This document shows, one piece after another, positions 11,152 to 21,732 of a stretch of DNA of 64,000 nt. A model generated the notes under the pieces. That model did not search any database and had not been told where the DNA came from. It was given only the letters and a program-made list of their open reading frames with translations. Position 1 is the stretch's first letter. Each line of letters starts with the position of its first letter. The position numbers were made by a program, and so were the translations under genes. This stretch comes from Anastatus disparis (Eukaryota > Arthropoda > Insecta > Hymenoptera > Eupelmidae): contig JAFFSR010000353.1 in assembly GCA_017163975.1 (NCBI GenBank), forward strand, positions 1,678,501-1,742,500. The letters run 5' to 3'.

Positions 11152-13982
11152 TAAAGAACGCGCGAGTTAAATGAGAGCGTTCGGAAACAAAAATCTCTTT
11201 TACTGATTTATTAATTATGTTTTTTGCTAAACTTGGAATGTGGTAGCCCAGTTGGCCGCTTCTTGGTACAATGTATATTAATTATTTTTTTATTTTTTTA
11301 CGCTCAATACTATAATTTGATTATATGTTTTTCTTGTATCATAATTTTTTTATACTCCCCCTTTCTTTTATTTACTACTCTAAGGCCCATAATATATCTT
11401 GCCCTTTTATCAAATTTCTTTTAACATACTAATTCACATGCAATTTCTACTTTGTTTACTATTTCTATTCTATGCACTCAATAGTTAAATTTGATTATAG
11501 GTTTTTTTTTGCATCATAATAATTTTTTTTTTATATTCTTTTCTTTTTTTTCTCTAAGGTTCATAATATATCCTGACCTTTTGAATTTTATAGTTTACCT
11601 GCGATTATTACTCTTTATTTTCTTTCTTTTTTTTTTATTTTCGTTCGTCTGGCGTCTACATATTTTTCATTCACTTCGTAAAATGTTAACACTTAAAGTC
11701 TTCGATTACCACATTGTTAGAAATGTTTTACAATTGAGTTAAAGACATAAGTTATGGGTGCATTAATTGCTTGCATAAAAAAAAAATTTTTTTGTTCTTA
11801 TTTACTTATCTCTCAACTTTTGTTTTTTTTTTTTTTAAATTTTCCTTAAAAGTGTCATTATTCTTTAACATATACATTTCGGTTATATTTTTCGTGTACT
11901 CAACGCTTTTAATCTAGTTCAAGGAGTGTTTTTTTTATCAATTTGCATTTGCTAGCGTCATTTTGATGTTTTCATACGATTTGCCAGTATATTTAATTTC
12001 ACAACTATATTAGTGTTCCTTGATTACTATGTTTCTTAAATGTAATTTCCTTCCTTTTCCCTATGTTTTAACTTATGTGTTTTTATAGTAAAATAATAAT
12101 AATAATACTAATGTTTGATTATGTAAATTGAATCAATAATATTTGTTCATTACTTGTATCTATACTCAATCGTAGTTTTTCTTATAAAACCTCACAGTCT
12201 ATAAGAATAACAAACAAACAAAAATTTTATTTTCATTATTATAATTCCATTTCTATCTTATTTTTATTTTAAAGCTACAGCAGTTAATAATATAAGGAGA
12301 TGCACCCAGCTTCCATGCTGTAAACAAAAAATTTTATGAATTTTTCTTTCGATACATTATTACCCTTTAAATTTAATTTTACAGTTTATACAATGGTATA
12401 TCACTCTCAAGGTAAAATTATTACTCTCCATGAAATTTTATATTAATGTTATGATAAAATCACTCTTTTTAATGAACAGTTTGGACGCTAGTTTCTTATT
12501 TTACATAAATTTTTAATCTTATTTTTAGCCGTGCAATCGGTACGTGACATATCGAAAAAAAAATTTTATATTTATCATTATTTTTAGTCCCAAAACCTTC
12601 TTGCATTTTTGTTTCCCTTTACATACATTTTTGAAGGGCGCATTGTCTGTTTTGATTTTCATCATTTTTACGCTGTAACAACAATGTTTAATTATATATT
12701 CTTAAAATTTAATAAGTAAATATTAATTTAAATCTCTACAAAACATTTGTTATTGTAGTTGATTAAGCAACGAGCTGTATCTTTATTTCTCTTGACCAGC
12801 TTGTTGTTAATCTTACAAGTCCTCTTTAGTCCATTTTAATCTTTTAATTATTTCTGGTTCTTACCCCCTTTTTTCTCTCTTTTATTCTTATTATGGTTCC
12901 TTCCCTGAGAACATTTTATTTATTGACCCTTTCCTTTCCTGTATGGTGTAAAGTAAGAATATTAGAAAAAAAATTATATTTTTTTTGTATTATTATCTAT
13001 ATACGAAATATATATTTTGGTTAAATAATAATAATAATTGATGTTAAAGTTCAATATGGGAATGTTCCCTTTGATTTTAATATTTTTTTGTTTTTCTTAC
13101 CAACAGCAAAATGTAATCGTTTATTATTATTATTTTCCTTCTCTTTTTTTTCTTTAACGTTTGTCGTTAATCTAAAAATCATCTTAAATTCATATTTATT
13201 CTGCTTGCATGATATGATTAAAAAGTATAGATTTCTTTATAATAATCATTTTTTGCTCATATTAATCATGTTTGTTTCTTTTGATTTTACTTCATATATC
13301 TTTATACGTGTATCTCTGTTTTCTGTATTTTGCTACCGCGCAACTATGCAGCTCTTTGACTTATCTTTTTAATGTTTTTTTTTGTATGTATAAACGTACT
13401 TCAACTTGAATAAAATTTTTAAAATTTTATTCCCTTCCCCCCCTTGGAAGAAGAGTAAACATTTTTATAAAGATCGTTATCAGCATAAATTTTTGTATAG
13501 AGAGTCTTTCTTTCCATCTCAAGGCAATGAGGAAATATATGTCCCGGTTTGTTTTTATGTTTGTAAGACTTGACTATTTTCGATTATAGTTTGTTAATAT
13601 ATTATTTCGTTTATATGTTTCTGACTTCATTTTATCATAACTACTGTATCTATTCATTATTTCAACTCCTACCTTCCTATCTTATAGTATTTAAGTCGCG
13701 TATTGTTCTCAGCTTGTTTTTTTGTTTCACAGTTTACTTTTGGCTACTTATTTTGTTCATTATTAACCTAATCTCATAGCGTTTTTTTTTATTTCTATCC
13801 ATTTTTTATTAATATATAACTATTTTAAGGTCTAGATATTATACGTATGTCTACCTATGAGACTGTCACACTTAAATTTTAGAGATTTCCGTCTACCTTA
13901 CTGTAATTTCATTTCTCTTTTTTTTTCTTTTCTTTGGTTCCAAATAGGATTTTCTTACCCGGTTAGCATGAACTACCTTAGT
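11152..13982. other. 2.8-kb A-rich non-coding tail of the LTR element
   Basis: T-rich on the plus strand, A-rich on the element strand. No minus-strand frame of note is present. I looked for reverse transcriptase (Y/FxDD), RNase H and integrase zinc-finger patterns and saw none. Plus-strand open frames are Phe/Leu/Ile-rich compositional artefacts. This is where pol or env would lie in a complete relative. Confidence 0.6.
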
Positions 13983-16562
13983 TTAATGATTATTTATTCT
14001 TATTTTAAGATTACATTTATTATTAAAAACATCTGTGACCAGATATGGTCCTTCATATTGGTCAGCTTGTTTATACTGTTTGCCCCCTTTCAATAGCCAG
14101 ACGCTATCATCTATAGGAGTATATCTACAATTATTATAGGCTGCGTAGCTTTTGTAAAGCTCTTTTTCCTTTTCGATCAAGTACTGTAGTCGCAATTTTG
14201 ACTTTAATTTTTCTAGCATTAAGGCTTGCAAGTCTTGCGTCGTGTTTATGTCAAATTTTTCTTCTTGGATTTTATCATAGGATAATATATCAAAAGACTT
14301 ATTAGTAAGTCTCCAATACTCATTTTTTAAATCATCGAAACCATACTTACAATATTTATTTTTGTCATATTTATTTTTCTCTCGAGCATATTTGTTATAA
14401 AAGTCGTCAGGTTCGCATTCTTTACGTAAAAATTCTTTAATCTCTCTCTTCAACGTTTTCAAGTTTGCTCCTTCTTGCTTGTTCTTTTGAAGTATCACAT
14501 ATTTGTTTCTTATCTCAGACTTCTCGTGTATAATATTCTCTTTCTTTGTATGTAACTCTGCTTTCTCTTTCCTCTCATGTGAATTATTTCTTTTTGCATC
14601 TAATTCGGTATTTTTCTTTTTTTCTAGAATATTTTTCTCCTCGTAAACAAAATTTTTCTCATCATTATATAATTTTTCTTTTAATTCCTTCTCCTGGCTG
14701 CAATTGTGCTTAATTTTTGAAACATTTTCATAATTATTAAATAATTTATTATCTTTTTGTTTCATATTTTCTCTTCTTATCCGAGAAAACGGATTATTCG
14801 GGTCTTCGTCCCACGTTTCCTCCTTTTTTTTATAAATAATATTCTTTCTTTCAAATTCTTTTTGCATGTATTCCTTTTCTAAGGCTACTTGATCTTGCAT
14901 GTTATCTCCTTCGTCTCTCTGAGTCATTATAACTTCCATCTTTACATTCAATGACGCGTTCTCTTCATAGCCTCCTTGTTGCTCTGTTTCAATATCGAGC
15001 TCTTTTAATGGCATATTTTTCTTTTTAATATGAATGTTTCTTCTACCTTTATCGTTATACGTTTCAACTATTTTCATTGCTTCATTAACATTATTTTCAC
15101 ACTCCTCTCTTGAGGTACTTTCATAAGTAATATTTTCTTCGTCGTAATACTCCTTTTTATCCCCAACTTTGGGATTTCTCCAATAGAAAGCATCATCCTT
15201 TCTATTATTTTTAACATCATTAAATACTTCTTTTTTATTCAATACATAATATTTATTTTCATCGTGGTGAGGGATTCCTCTTTTCTCTTCACCTTCAACA
15301 ATATATATTTCTTTAAAATCACGACTCCCCTTCTTTGGGTTTACAACATTATTTTTACTTATAAAAATTACTCCTTGTTTCTGTAAATCTTTATTTTCTC
15401 TTTTGCACCTATCTTTATTCTCATGATCATTGAAACACTCATTTTTCATTTTATATTCATGATTGCCATAATAATTTACATAGTCCACGTCATTATATAG
15501 TTCATCTTGATTCTCAGAGATAACTTTATTAATATTTTTCTCAACTTCTTCTTCGATAACTAATTCAGTCGTTTTATAGTTCTCATTCTTTTCAATTAAT
15601 TTATTTTCCTTTTTTAACGAACTTTTATTAACATGATCCTCGCAGCCTTCAATATTATTTTCATTAACAACATTTATTTTATTTTTCTTTGTATTTCTCT
15701 CATTAAATACTTCATTTATTTTCATATAATTCACATAATTCTTATTCTCCAATAATTTATTTGCATTATTAACAATAATTTTACAGACATGCCCTTCCTT
15801 GGCCTTGTCCTTTCTATACATCATATTTCCTTTATTTTGTTCAATAATTTCATCATCTTCATTAAATACTTTATTTATTTTTACATAGTTTTCATTTTTG
15901 TGTTTCTTTAATAACTCATTCTCATTTTTCAATAGAACCTTATCGGCGGGCCCCTCATTGGCTCTGCCTTTCTTTATATCAACAATATCTTCTATATTTT
16001 CATTATTTTCATACAATTTATCCTTTATTTTCCTATAATTCACATGATTACCTTTTTTCAATACTTCTTTTTCATTATTTAAAATAACATCATTGGCATG
16101 CCTATCATTGGCTTTGCCCTTCTTTCTATCAACAATATTTTCCTCATTTTCATAAAATATACCATTTACTTTCATATGTTTCACATATTTATCTCTTTTC
16201 GATAATTCATTTTCATCCTTTAAAATAGCATCATTGGCATGCCCATTATTGGCTTCGCCATTTACACAATAATTAGTTTCTTTTTCTTCATCATAACATA
16301 ATTCTTGAATATTTAGTAAACTTCTCTGTTTATTTTCATTTTCTTCTAATGTATTATCTCGTTTTATTTTAGTAACCTTCCTCATTAATCTCTTGTTTAT
16401 TTCTTTATTTGTCTTCGGTTTCTTTATTATGATTATCTCTTCATTAAACGTCACTGCTCTTCTCTTTTCTCCTTTTCTGGGTTCGTTTCTGATACTTGAC
16501 TTCGCTGGTATCTTATCGTTTTTCTTACTTATTTCTTTTTGACCTTTATTTATTTTTTTTTT
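13983..16562 (-). CDS. Long Lys/Glu/Asn-rich ORF in the pol position, with repeats and GPY/F tail
   Basis: An uninterrupted frame of about 820-860 codons, unlike any protein I recognise over most of its length. From the GTG at 16454: a basic N terminus, then five diverged ~48-53-residue repeats (residues about 67-300; each has a GHAND/GPADK-like motif, an Asn-Glu-rich helix, a YVKINKVFNE-like segment and an acidic stretch). A charged middle follows, then a Lys/Glu-rich coiled-coil-like block (about 510-690). The C terminus has SVWLLKGGKQYKQADQYEGP, resembling the GPY/F C-terminal domain of Ty3/gypsy integrases. There is no RT, RNase H or DDE core. The frame has no ATG start nearby. It is open up to an A10 run (16553-16562) at the protease stop, so it is probably made as a Gag-Pro fusion by -1 frameshifting. 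The survival of such a long frame suggests selection or a very recent origin. Confidence 0.7.
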   Translation of the reverse strand, partial: KKKINKGQKEISKKNDKIPAKSSIRNEPRKGEKRRAVTFNEEIIIIKKPKTNKEINKRLMRKVTKIKRDNTLEENENKQRSLLNIQELCYDEEKETNYCVNGEANNGHANDAILKDENELSKRDKYVKHMKVNGIFYENEENIVDRKKGKANDRHANDVILNNEKEVLKKGNHVNYRKIKDKLYENNENIEDIVDIKKGRANEGPADKVLLKNENELLKKHKNENYVKINKVFNEDDEIIEQNKGNMMYRKDKAKEGHVCKIIVNNANKLLENKNYVNYMKINEVFNERNTKKNKINVVNENNIEGCEDHVNKSSLKKENKLIEKNENYKTTELVIEEEVEKNINKVISENQDELYNDVDYVNYYGNHEYKMKNECFNDHENKDRCKRENKDLQKQGVIFISKNNVVNPKKGSRDFKEIYIVEGEEKRGIPHHDENKYYVLNKKEVFNDVKNNRKDDAFYWRNPKVGDKKEYYDEENITYESTSREECENNVNEAMKIVETYNDKGRRNIHIKKKNMPLKELDIETEQQGGYEENASLNVKMEVIMTQRDEGDNMQDQVALEKEYMQKEFERKNIIYKKKEETWDEDPNNPFSRIRRENMKQKDNKLFNNYENVSKIKHNCSQEKELKEKLYNDEKNFVYEEKNILEKKKNTELDAKRNNSHERKEKAELHTKKENIIHEKSEIRNKYVILQKNKQEGANLKTLKREIKEFLRKECEPDDFYNKYAREKNKYDKNKYCKYGFDDLKNEYWRLTNKSFDILSYDKIQEEKFDINTTQDLQALMLEKLKSKLRLQYLIEKEKELYKSYAAYNNCRYTPIDDSVWLLKGGKQYKQADQYEGPYLVTDVFNNKCNLKIRINNH
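16550..16562 (-). promoter_or_regulatory. Putative -1 frameshift site (A10) at the protease stop
   Basis: On the element strand the protease frame ends ATA AAA AAA AAA TAA. The A10 contains the A AAA AAA type of slippery heptamer. Slipping one base back avoids the TAA and enters the ~820-codon downstream frame directly. This is seen in sequence; that the ribosome, or a polymerase, really slips here is inference. An indel in the A run is the alternative. Confidence 0.55.
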
Positions 16563-17887
16563 ATCGCTTCTATGAATGAATTTATTTTATTTAACTCTTC
16601 ATTTAATATTATGTTACTCTCGTTGTTTTGACTTAAACTTAGTTGGTTTAATTTTCTACTTATCTTTTCAATGTCATTGATGATATGAATTGAGTCTCGC
16701 GATTCTTCGATCCTTGAATCGGATGCTTCTTGCTGCAAATGTCTTATCCCTGGTCCTCCTTGTTCGACCTTATCGAAATCTTCGTCGTGTAATTGCTTAT
16801 ATCTTTCTTTAAATTCTTCTTGTATACTATTGACGTTTTCTGAAACGCTTTTTTGTTTCTTCAAATTAAATTCGTTATAACCGGCATTTATATTTTTACC
16901 CGTACTTTCTATATCTCCAATAGTTAATAAGAATCTGTTATATTTTTCTTCTTTCTCTGTTGTAAAATCTACTGCTTGGTTTTCCTTGCGTTCGTCAGTT
17001 TTTTGTTTATGGCTCTTATTCCTCGCAAACGTAATATATACCTCTGCCTGTGAATGATTTTCTTTATCCTCATTATTTATTATTTCTGTCTCATCTGCGG
17101 AACTCTCCCGTACTTCTGCAAAAGGTATCACATTACTTTCATATTCTAAGTTATTTGTAAAATAATTAATTTTTGTTTTTGTTTGCCTACAAAAATCCGA
17201 GCCCAAAATTCCTGCTTCCTTTATGGGAAACTCGTCGTCTACTAAATAAAATTCAATTTCTCTATGTTCTAAATTTACTATGATTTTCCCTACTGTTTCT
17301 AAATAATAAGGCGTAATGCCTTTTAACCTTATCGGCTCTTGCATATTAATTTGAATATAGGGAGATATTTCGGATTTCTTTACTAGACTTACAGAGGCTC
17401 CAGTATCTAACATAAACTCAAGTGGCCTTTTAAATTCTCCTACATCAATTCTTATAATTGGTGCTGTACTTGCCTGATTCAAGTTCACTGTTTCAACGCG
17501 CGCGGGCCGTCGCTCGCTACCTGTGACGTAGTCAGGCATGTGCCAGCCGTTATCTCTCTCCGCACCCACTTGAGGGAGATTCAAACCGTTTCCCTGCGAC
17601 TCTTGTCCTAAACGCGTATCTTGTAATTTAAAATACTGATTGCGAGTGTGGCCTGGTTGACCACAGTAATAACATGTTAAATTTGAAAAATTATTCGTAT
17701 TCCGAGTTGGCGAATTATACGGCCCTTTTCTCGCAAAACTATCATTATTCTGATTATTACTGCTATTTCCAAAATTTGCAGCATAGTTATTTCGTCCTCT
17801 ATTTTGATTTTCGTGGTTATTTTCTCTAGTTTCCCTATATACAGCGTTCATTCCTAAATGTCGACCAGGGGCGTTGGTTATGTTTTC
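16550..17887 (-). CDS. Retropepsin (aspartic protease) with upstream zinc knuckle
   Basis: This protein would cleave Gag polyproteins. From the ATG at 17851: an Asn/Arg-rich N terminus, a zinc knuckle at residues 60-73 (CYYCGQPGHTRNQY; the last Cys is Tyr, so CCHY), then the protease with catalytic LDTGAS (residues ~148-153) and the conserved ILGSDF segment (~215-220). The C-terminal ~200 residues are Glu/Asn-rich. It shares frame with gag, separated by a single TGA (17888-17890), so a readthrough Gag-Pro product is possible. It ends at the TAA beside the A10 run. Confidence 0.8.
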   Translation of the reverse strand, partial: ENITNAPGRHLGMNAVYRETRENNHENQNRGRNNYAANFGNSSNNQNNDSFARKGPYNSPTRNTNNFSNLTCYYCGQPGHTRNQYFKLQDTRLGQESQGNGLNLPQVGAERDNGWHMPDYVTGSERRPARVETVNLNQASTAPIIRIDVGEFKRPLEFMLDTGASVSLVKKSEISPYIQINMQEPIRLKGITPYYLETVGKIIVNLEHREIEFYLVDDEFPIKEAGILGSDFCRQTKTKINYFTNNLEYESNVIPFAEVRESSADETEIINNEDKENHSQAEVYITFARNKSHKQKTDERKENQAVDFTTEKEEKYNRFLLTIGDIESTGKNINAGYNEFNLKKQKSVSENVNSIQEEFKERYKQLHDEDFDKVEQGGPGIRHLQQEASDSRIEESRDSIHIINDIEKISRKLNQLSLSQNNESNIILNEELNKINSFIEAIKKK

Positions 17888-19216
17888 TCAACCTCTTGGT
17901 AGAAATTCTGTCCTTCGATTCACCTCAGCGTCCCCGCCTCCAAAAGCAACATTAGGCCTTCGAACGTTAGAAAAATTTTGTCCTCTCTGCCATTGGTTCG
18001 GCTGAAAATTATTATCAGGTTGCGAAAATGAGTTTACACTTCCTATCTGGCGGGCCAATAATAAGCAATTCATTGCTGGGTGTCCCCTTTTATTGCAAAA
18101 GGAACAAATTATTACATTGGTCTCTGGTTCAACAATATTTACGCATCGTACGTCCTTAAAAAAATTTTCTCTTTTATTTTCCTCTCTTCGCGCCTCTCCT
18201 TCCGCTTGCATACTATTTGCAAATTCCCGCTCGATCTCTATGGCATTCTCCCTAGCTTTTTCTAAACTTGCAGGAGTACCTATGCGAGCCCGTATTTCCC
18301 AGCGCAATCCTCTTAGGAAATACTTTACACAATCTTTTTCTAATTCTTGTTTAAAATCGTTCATACCTTTTATTCGCTTTTCTTTTTTTGCAGTGAATAG
18401 TATTTCTTTTTTAATTTCGCGTAACCGGTTTAAAAAGACAATCACGCTTTCACCTGTCTTTTGCTTGATTTTTGCTAAATCTCCTGTCCACTCGTGATAA
18501 GTTTTTCCTAATCCAAAAATATTTTCTAAATATTCCACAACTTCCATTACATTTTTGAAACTGCGTCCCCTTACACAATTTAAAGCATCCTCATACAGTT
18601 TAATTCTTATCCATTTAGCTAATTCTCCTTCTACATGGCTAGGTAAAATCGCTTGTGCCTCCATGCACCCATCTAAAAATTCCGAAATAGGAATATTTTT
18701 GCCATTAAAACGCGGAATGACATCAAGGGCATCCTTCAGGGATAACCCACGAATTTGTAATTGTGCCATTTTTATTGAGTTATCTAGCGAATTCTGCAAT
18801 TTATTATTTTCCGTCTCTTTATTTTCGTGATTATAAAAATAATCTTTGTAATCAAAAGAGTTCGTTGTTTTCTCTAAACTTGCAGGTCCCTTTTCTCCGT
18901 CGGCTTTTACTAGAGTAGGCGCAATCACTAAGTTACCAGAACTATTCTCTTCTTGCTTCAACTCGTTATTCTTATTCTCCGCCAATGGAACGGAATGTTG
19001 TTCGTTTTTCACGAACTTCTGTATTTTCTCCTTTACTAAATTTATGATTTTGAAAAATCCAAATCCGTTATTTATGCTTTTGTTTAATTCTTCGATATGT
19101 TCGGGGCTTTTAGAATAATTATTAATTACTTCGTCCTCAAAACTTACGTTCAAGTGCCCTTTAATGTGTTCTACCGCGACCTCCGGGGGTAAATCTAATA
19201 AATCTCCCTTTTCAAA
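17888..19216 (-). CDS. Gag (capsid and nucleocapsid), errantivirus-like
   Basis: The structural protein that packages element RNA. The frame has no ATG at its start. It is continuous with the frame upstream, except for an in-frame TAA at 19217-19219. The capsid region begins about residue 128 of the 421-codon segment with MAQLQIRGLSLKDALDVIPR, followed by NIPISEFLDGC. The order 'LSLKDAL.VIP.F.G.NIP...F..GC' is typical of gypsy/errantivirus Gag. A complete CCHC knuckle (CSFCNKRGHPAMNC) lies near residue 350. It ends in TGA at 17888-17890, followed in the same frame by protease. Confidence 0.8.
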   Translation of the reverse strand, partial: FEKGDLLDLPPEVAVEHIKGHLNVSFEDEVINNYSKSPEHIEELNKSINNGFGFFKIINLVKEKIQKFVKNEQHSVPLAENKNNELKQEENSSGNLVIAPTLVKADGEKGPASLEKTTNSFDYKDYFYNHENKETENNKLQNSLDNSIKMAQLQIRGLSLKDALDVIPRFNGKNIPISEFLDGCMEAQAILPSHVEGELAKWIRIKLYEDALNCVRGRSFKNVMEVVEYLENIFGLGKTYHEWTGDLAKIKQKTGESVIVFLNRLREIKKEILFTAKKEKRIKGMNDFKQELEKDCVKYFLRGLRWEIRARIGTPASLEKARENAIEIEREFANSMQAEGEARREENKRENFFKDVRCVNIVEPETNVIICSFCNKRGHPAMNCLLLARQIGSVNSFSQPDNNFQPNQWQRGQNFSNVRRPNVAFGGGDAEVNRRTEFLPRG

Positions 19217-19708
19217 TTATGTTGGTAATCGAAAACTAGGTTTGGTACTTGAAGGTGTGCTACAGTCTAGTGCTAAGGGCGAAGGGTTAAATGTTTTATT
19301 TGAAAGTTTCAATTGCGCGGGTCTAAGACTTATTTTTTTATAATTAATGGGCAACTTTTCTTTAGTTCTTTTTTTACCACCTGACTCCCTTTCGTCCTCA
19401 CTACTATCTGACTCACTAACTTTATCCCTATATTCCCTAAATTCTAAACCTAACGCTTTATATGCATCCTGTCTTGATTTAAACCCTTCTAATTCCCCTA
19501 CTTCTAAATTATTTCTCTGTAAGAAAATGGTCAAGTCTTTTTTTATCGTAAGGTATTCTTCAATCTTTTTATCTACTTCGCGCGGGTGCTTTGACTCTTT
19601 TACTGCTTCAGTGATTTCTATATTTTTACTTTTTAATTGTTCAATTAAAGTTTTTGCAAATATACCTTCCTCATACATGTCCCCAGAAGCGCCGCTCCTA
19701 TTGCTCAT
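19217..19708 (-). CDS. Gag N-terminal segment (ends at in-frame TAA)
   Basis: The likely start is the ATG at 19708 (MSNRSGASGD). The ~164-codon product is Lys/Glu-rich, with a predicted coiled-coil-like middle and a Ser/Asp/Glu patch (SESDSSEDERESGG). It is in the same frame as the main Gag, interrupted only by the TAA at 19217-19219. It may be the matrix-like N terminus of one Gag whose stop is a mutation or is read through, or a separate small protein. Confidence 0.6.
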   Translation of the reverse strand: MSNRSGASGDMYEEGIFAKTLIEQLKSKNIEITEAVKESKHPREVDKKIEEYLTIKKDLTIFLQRNNLEVGELEGFKSRQDAYKALGLEFREYRDKVSESDSSEDERESGGKKRTKEKLPINYKKISLRPAQLKLSNKTFNPSPLALDCSTPSSTKPSFRLPT

Positions 19709-19976
19709 TTCGTATTGTTTTAAATTCTTCGCGATTAACAAGGTAATTTATCAATGATTCCGCAAATTTACTTAATTTGATTCGCATCCATAGTTGATAT
19801 TTAATGAAAATTCTTAAAACTATTTCTGCCATCAATATGAGATTGTCATGCAGGCATATATAGAGGTACCATGCGAATAATTCTACTATTGTTTCACCAT
19901 TTACAAATTTACCTCCTTCCAACCTTAAATGTTTTACATAACTAATTTTTTTTGAGATTTCAAAACGACGATTCAT
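19698..19976 (-). CDS. Leader ORF overlapping the gag start
   Basis: A 92-codon frame (ATG at 19976) in the long leader. Its TAG lies at 19698-19700, just inside gag, so the two frames overlap by 11 bases. It has a hydrophobic Leu/Ile-rich centre. No family is recognised. The overlap would allow termination-reinitiation, or it may be chance. Confidence 0.4.
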   Translation of the reverse strand: MNRRFEISKKISYVKHLRLEGGKFVNGETIVELFAWYLYICLHDNLILMAEIVLRIFIKYQLWMRIKLSKFAESLINYLVNREEFKTIRNEQ

Positions 19977-21343
19977 TCTTAGGGCAGTCTCATAGAAACG
20001 ATGTATTTAATAACAAAAAACTTTTTTGGGGACTTAAAATATCTAAAAAGAGTTCTCTTACCTATTTTATATTCAACCAAGATTCGTAATGCTGAAGCTT
20101 ATTAAAGACTCTATTGATAGAGATTTGACGGAATTTATTTCATGCTACCGAAATTTAAGTTATAATTAAAGATAGAAGTTTTGTAACACACTAATTGATT
20201 ACAATTAATTTAAAAGTTCAAACAATTGCAAAAATAAAATTTTAACTTAATTTTCATATTCCAAGGGCAAATGCGAGCATCGCTATTGCTACCCAACTCA
20301 TGTCAATTTCATTAAACATTTTCTTTTTAATATTTTCTTCCCTTTTTTTTGCTTACTTTCGGAAAAATAATTCACTAGTGATTTATTTATTTCATATTAA
20401 TGAAAAGAAACTATATTGCAAAAGAAATATAATTTCATTTTAATATCTTTCTTTTGATCTTTAAACCTTCTACTCCTGCAAATTTTTTATGATTTATTAT
20501 TTTGTCGTCTTGACGCTTGTAAGACAAAGAAAAAGAATATCTTTCATTAATTTATTTGTTATGTATTTTATAATAAAAATTATCAATTACGACAAAGGAC
20601 CATTCTAAACTTTGAAAAGGTTTCTAAATATGTTTTTCTTTTATTTTCTTTAAATAATGCAGTAACTAGTTAGTTATATGCGTATGTTTTTATATTTTCT
20701 ATAGCGCAGTTTTCATAAATAAAAAGAAGCAAATTCATTTTCAATAAAAATTGCCATATTCAATGCTTTAAAATTTGTCTTTGATAAAAGATCAGTAAAA
20801 GAAAATATTATTCTTCTTGTTTACAACACCTCAAACATAAGAAAAATGATAAAAAAAATTTTTTTTTTTTTTTTAAATTTGCAAAATTTTCTTTGTCTTA
20901 TCCTTTTATATTTAATAAAAATTCTTTTTCTCTTTTTTTTTGTTTCACTTAAAATGTTTTTGAAAATTTGCAGTGTACGATCTAATCATACGGTGTTTTT
21001 GCAATAAGAATTTCACTCATCTTCTTTTTATAGTTTAAGATTGTTCTTTTAATATTTCACACAATGATATATGCTAAAAAAAAAATTTTTTCTTAAATAT
21101 TAAAATTATGAATCCATTAACTTTTAAATGTCCGTCAAATCACCACAGTTCCCTTTATTAATTTCCAGCATAAATTTTTCATACAAATTTTCTGTTACAA
21201 TATAATATTTCCATAGTTATTTCTATATAATTCACACAATAAACCGCTGTAAAACTCTGTAAATATTTTAATCCCACAATGTCATAATTTTACCAAGTTA
21301 TAGTTTATTATTTAAATTACTGCAGAACCATCTTGATAGGACA
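19977..21343. other. Long AT-rich leader of the LTR element
   Basis: Non-coding, with homopolymer T/A runs. I see no structured RNA I can support. A leader of more than 2 kb between primer site and gag is unusually long. Confidence 0.5.
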
Positions 21344-21732
21344 TTAAGAGGAGGTCACGTATCTCTGTCCTTTTCTAATCAAAGAATTGAGTTTTTTATA
21401 GAAACTAATAACTTTAGCAAAAAATGAAGAGATAGCCGCATCTCGTAATAAAAAAAGCAATATTTTCTTTGATAAGAACGAATTAATTTTATTGCTTCGT
21501 TTTCAAGAAAACCTTGAAAAACTTAAATCATAGAGGTTAGGGCGGACAATTTAGTTTTTCAAGGTTTTCTTGAAAACGAAGCAATAAAATTAATTTTTCC
21601 TTATCAAAGAAAATATTGCTTTTTTTGATACAAGATGCGGCTTTCTCTTCATTTTTTGAGAAAGTTATTAGTTTTTGTGAAAAAATCATTTCTTTGATTA
21701 GAAAAGGACAGAGATACGTGACCTCCTCTTAA
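21344..21732. mobile_element. TTAA-flanked MITE with ~180-bp inverted repeats in the leader
   Basis: Ends TTAAGAGGAGGTCACG and CGTGACCTCCTCTTAA. The arms (about 21344-21520 and 21558-21732) pair almost throughout. The ~35-bp loop is non-coding. TTAA at both edges suggests piggyBac-type mobilisation. In the element's RNA it would form a long hairpin upstream of gag. Confidence 0.85.

Noticed and set aside
10684..13779. Several plus-strand frames rich in Phe/Leu/Ile resembling membrane proteins
   Set aside because: They lie antisense in LTR and A-rich element tail; no ATG-to-domain logic, pure T-rich composition.
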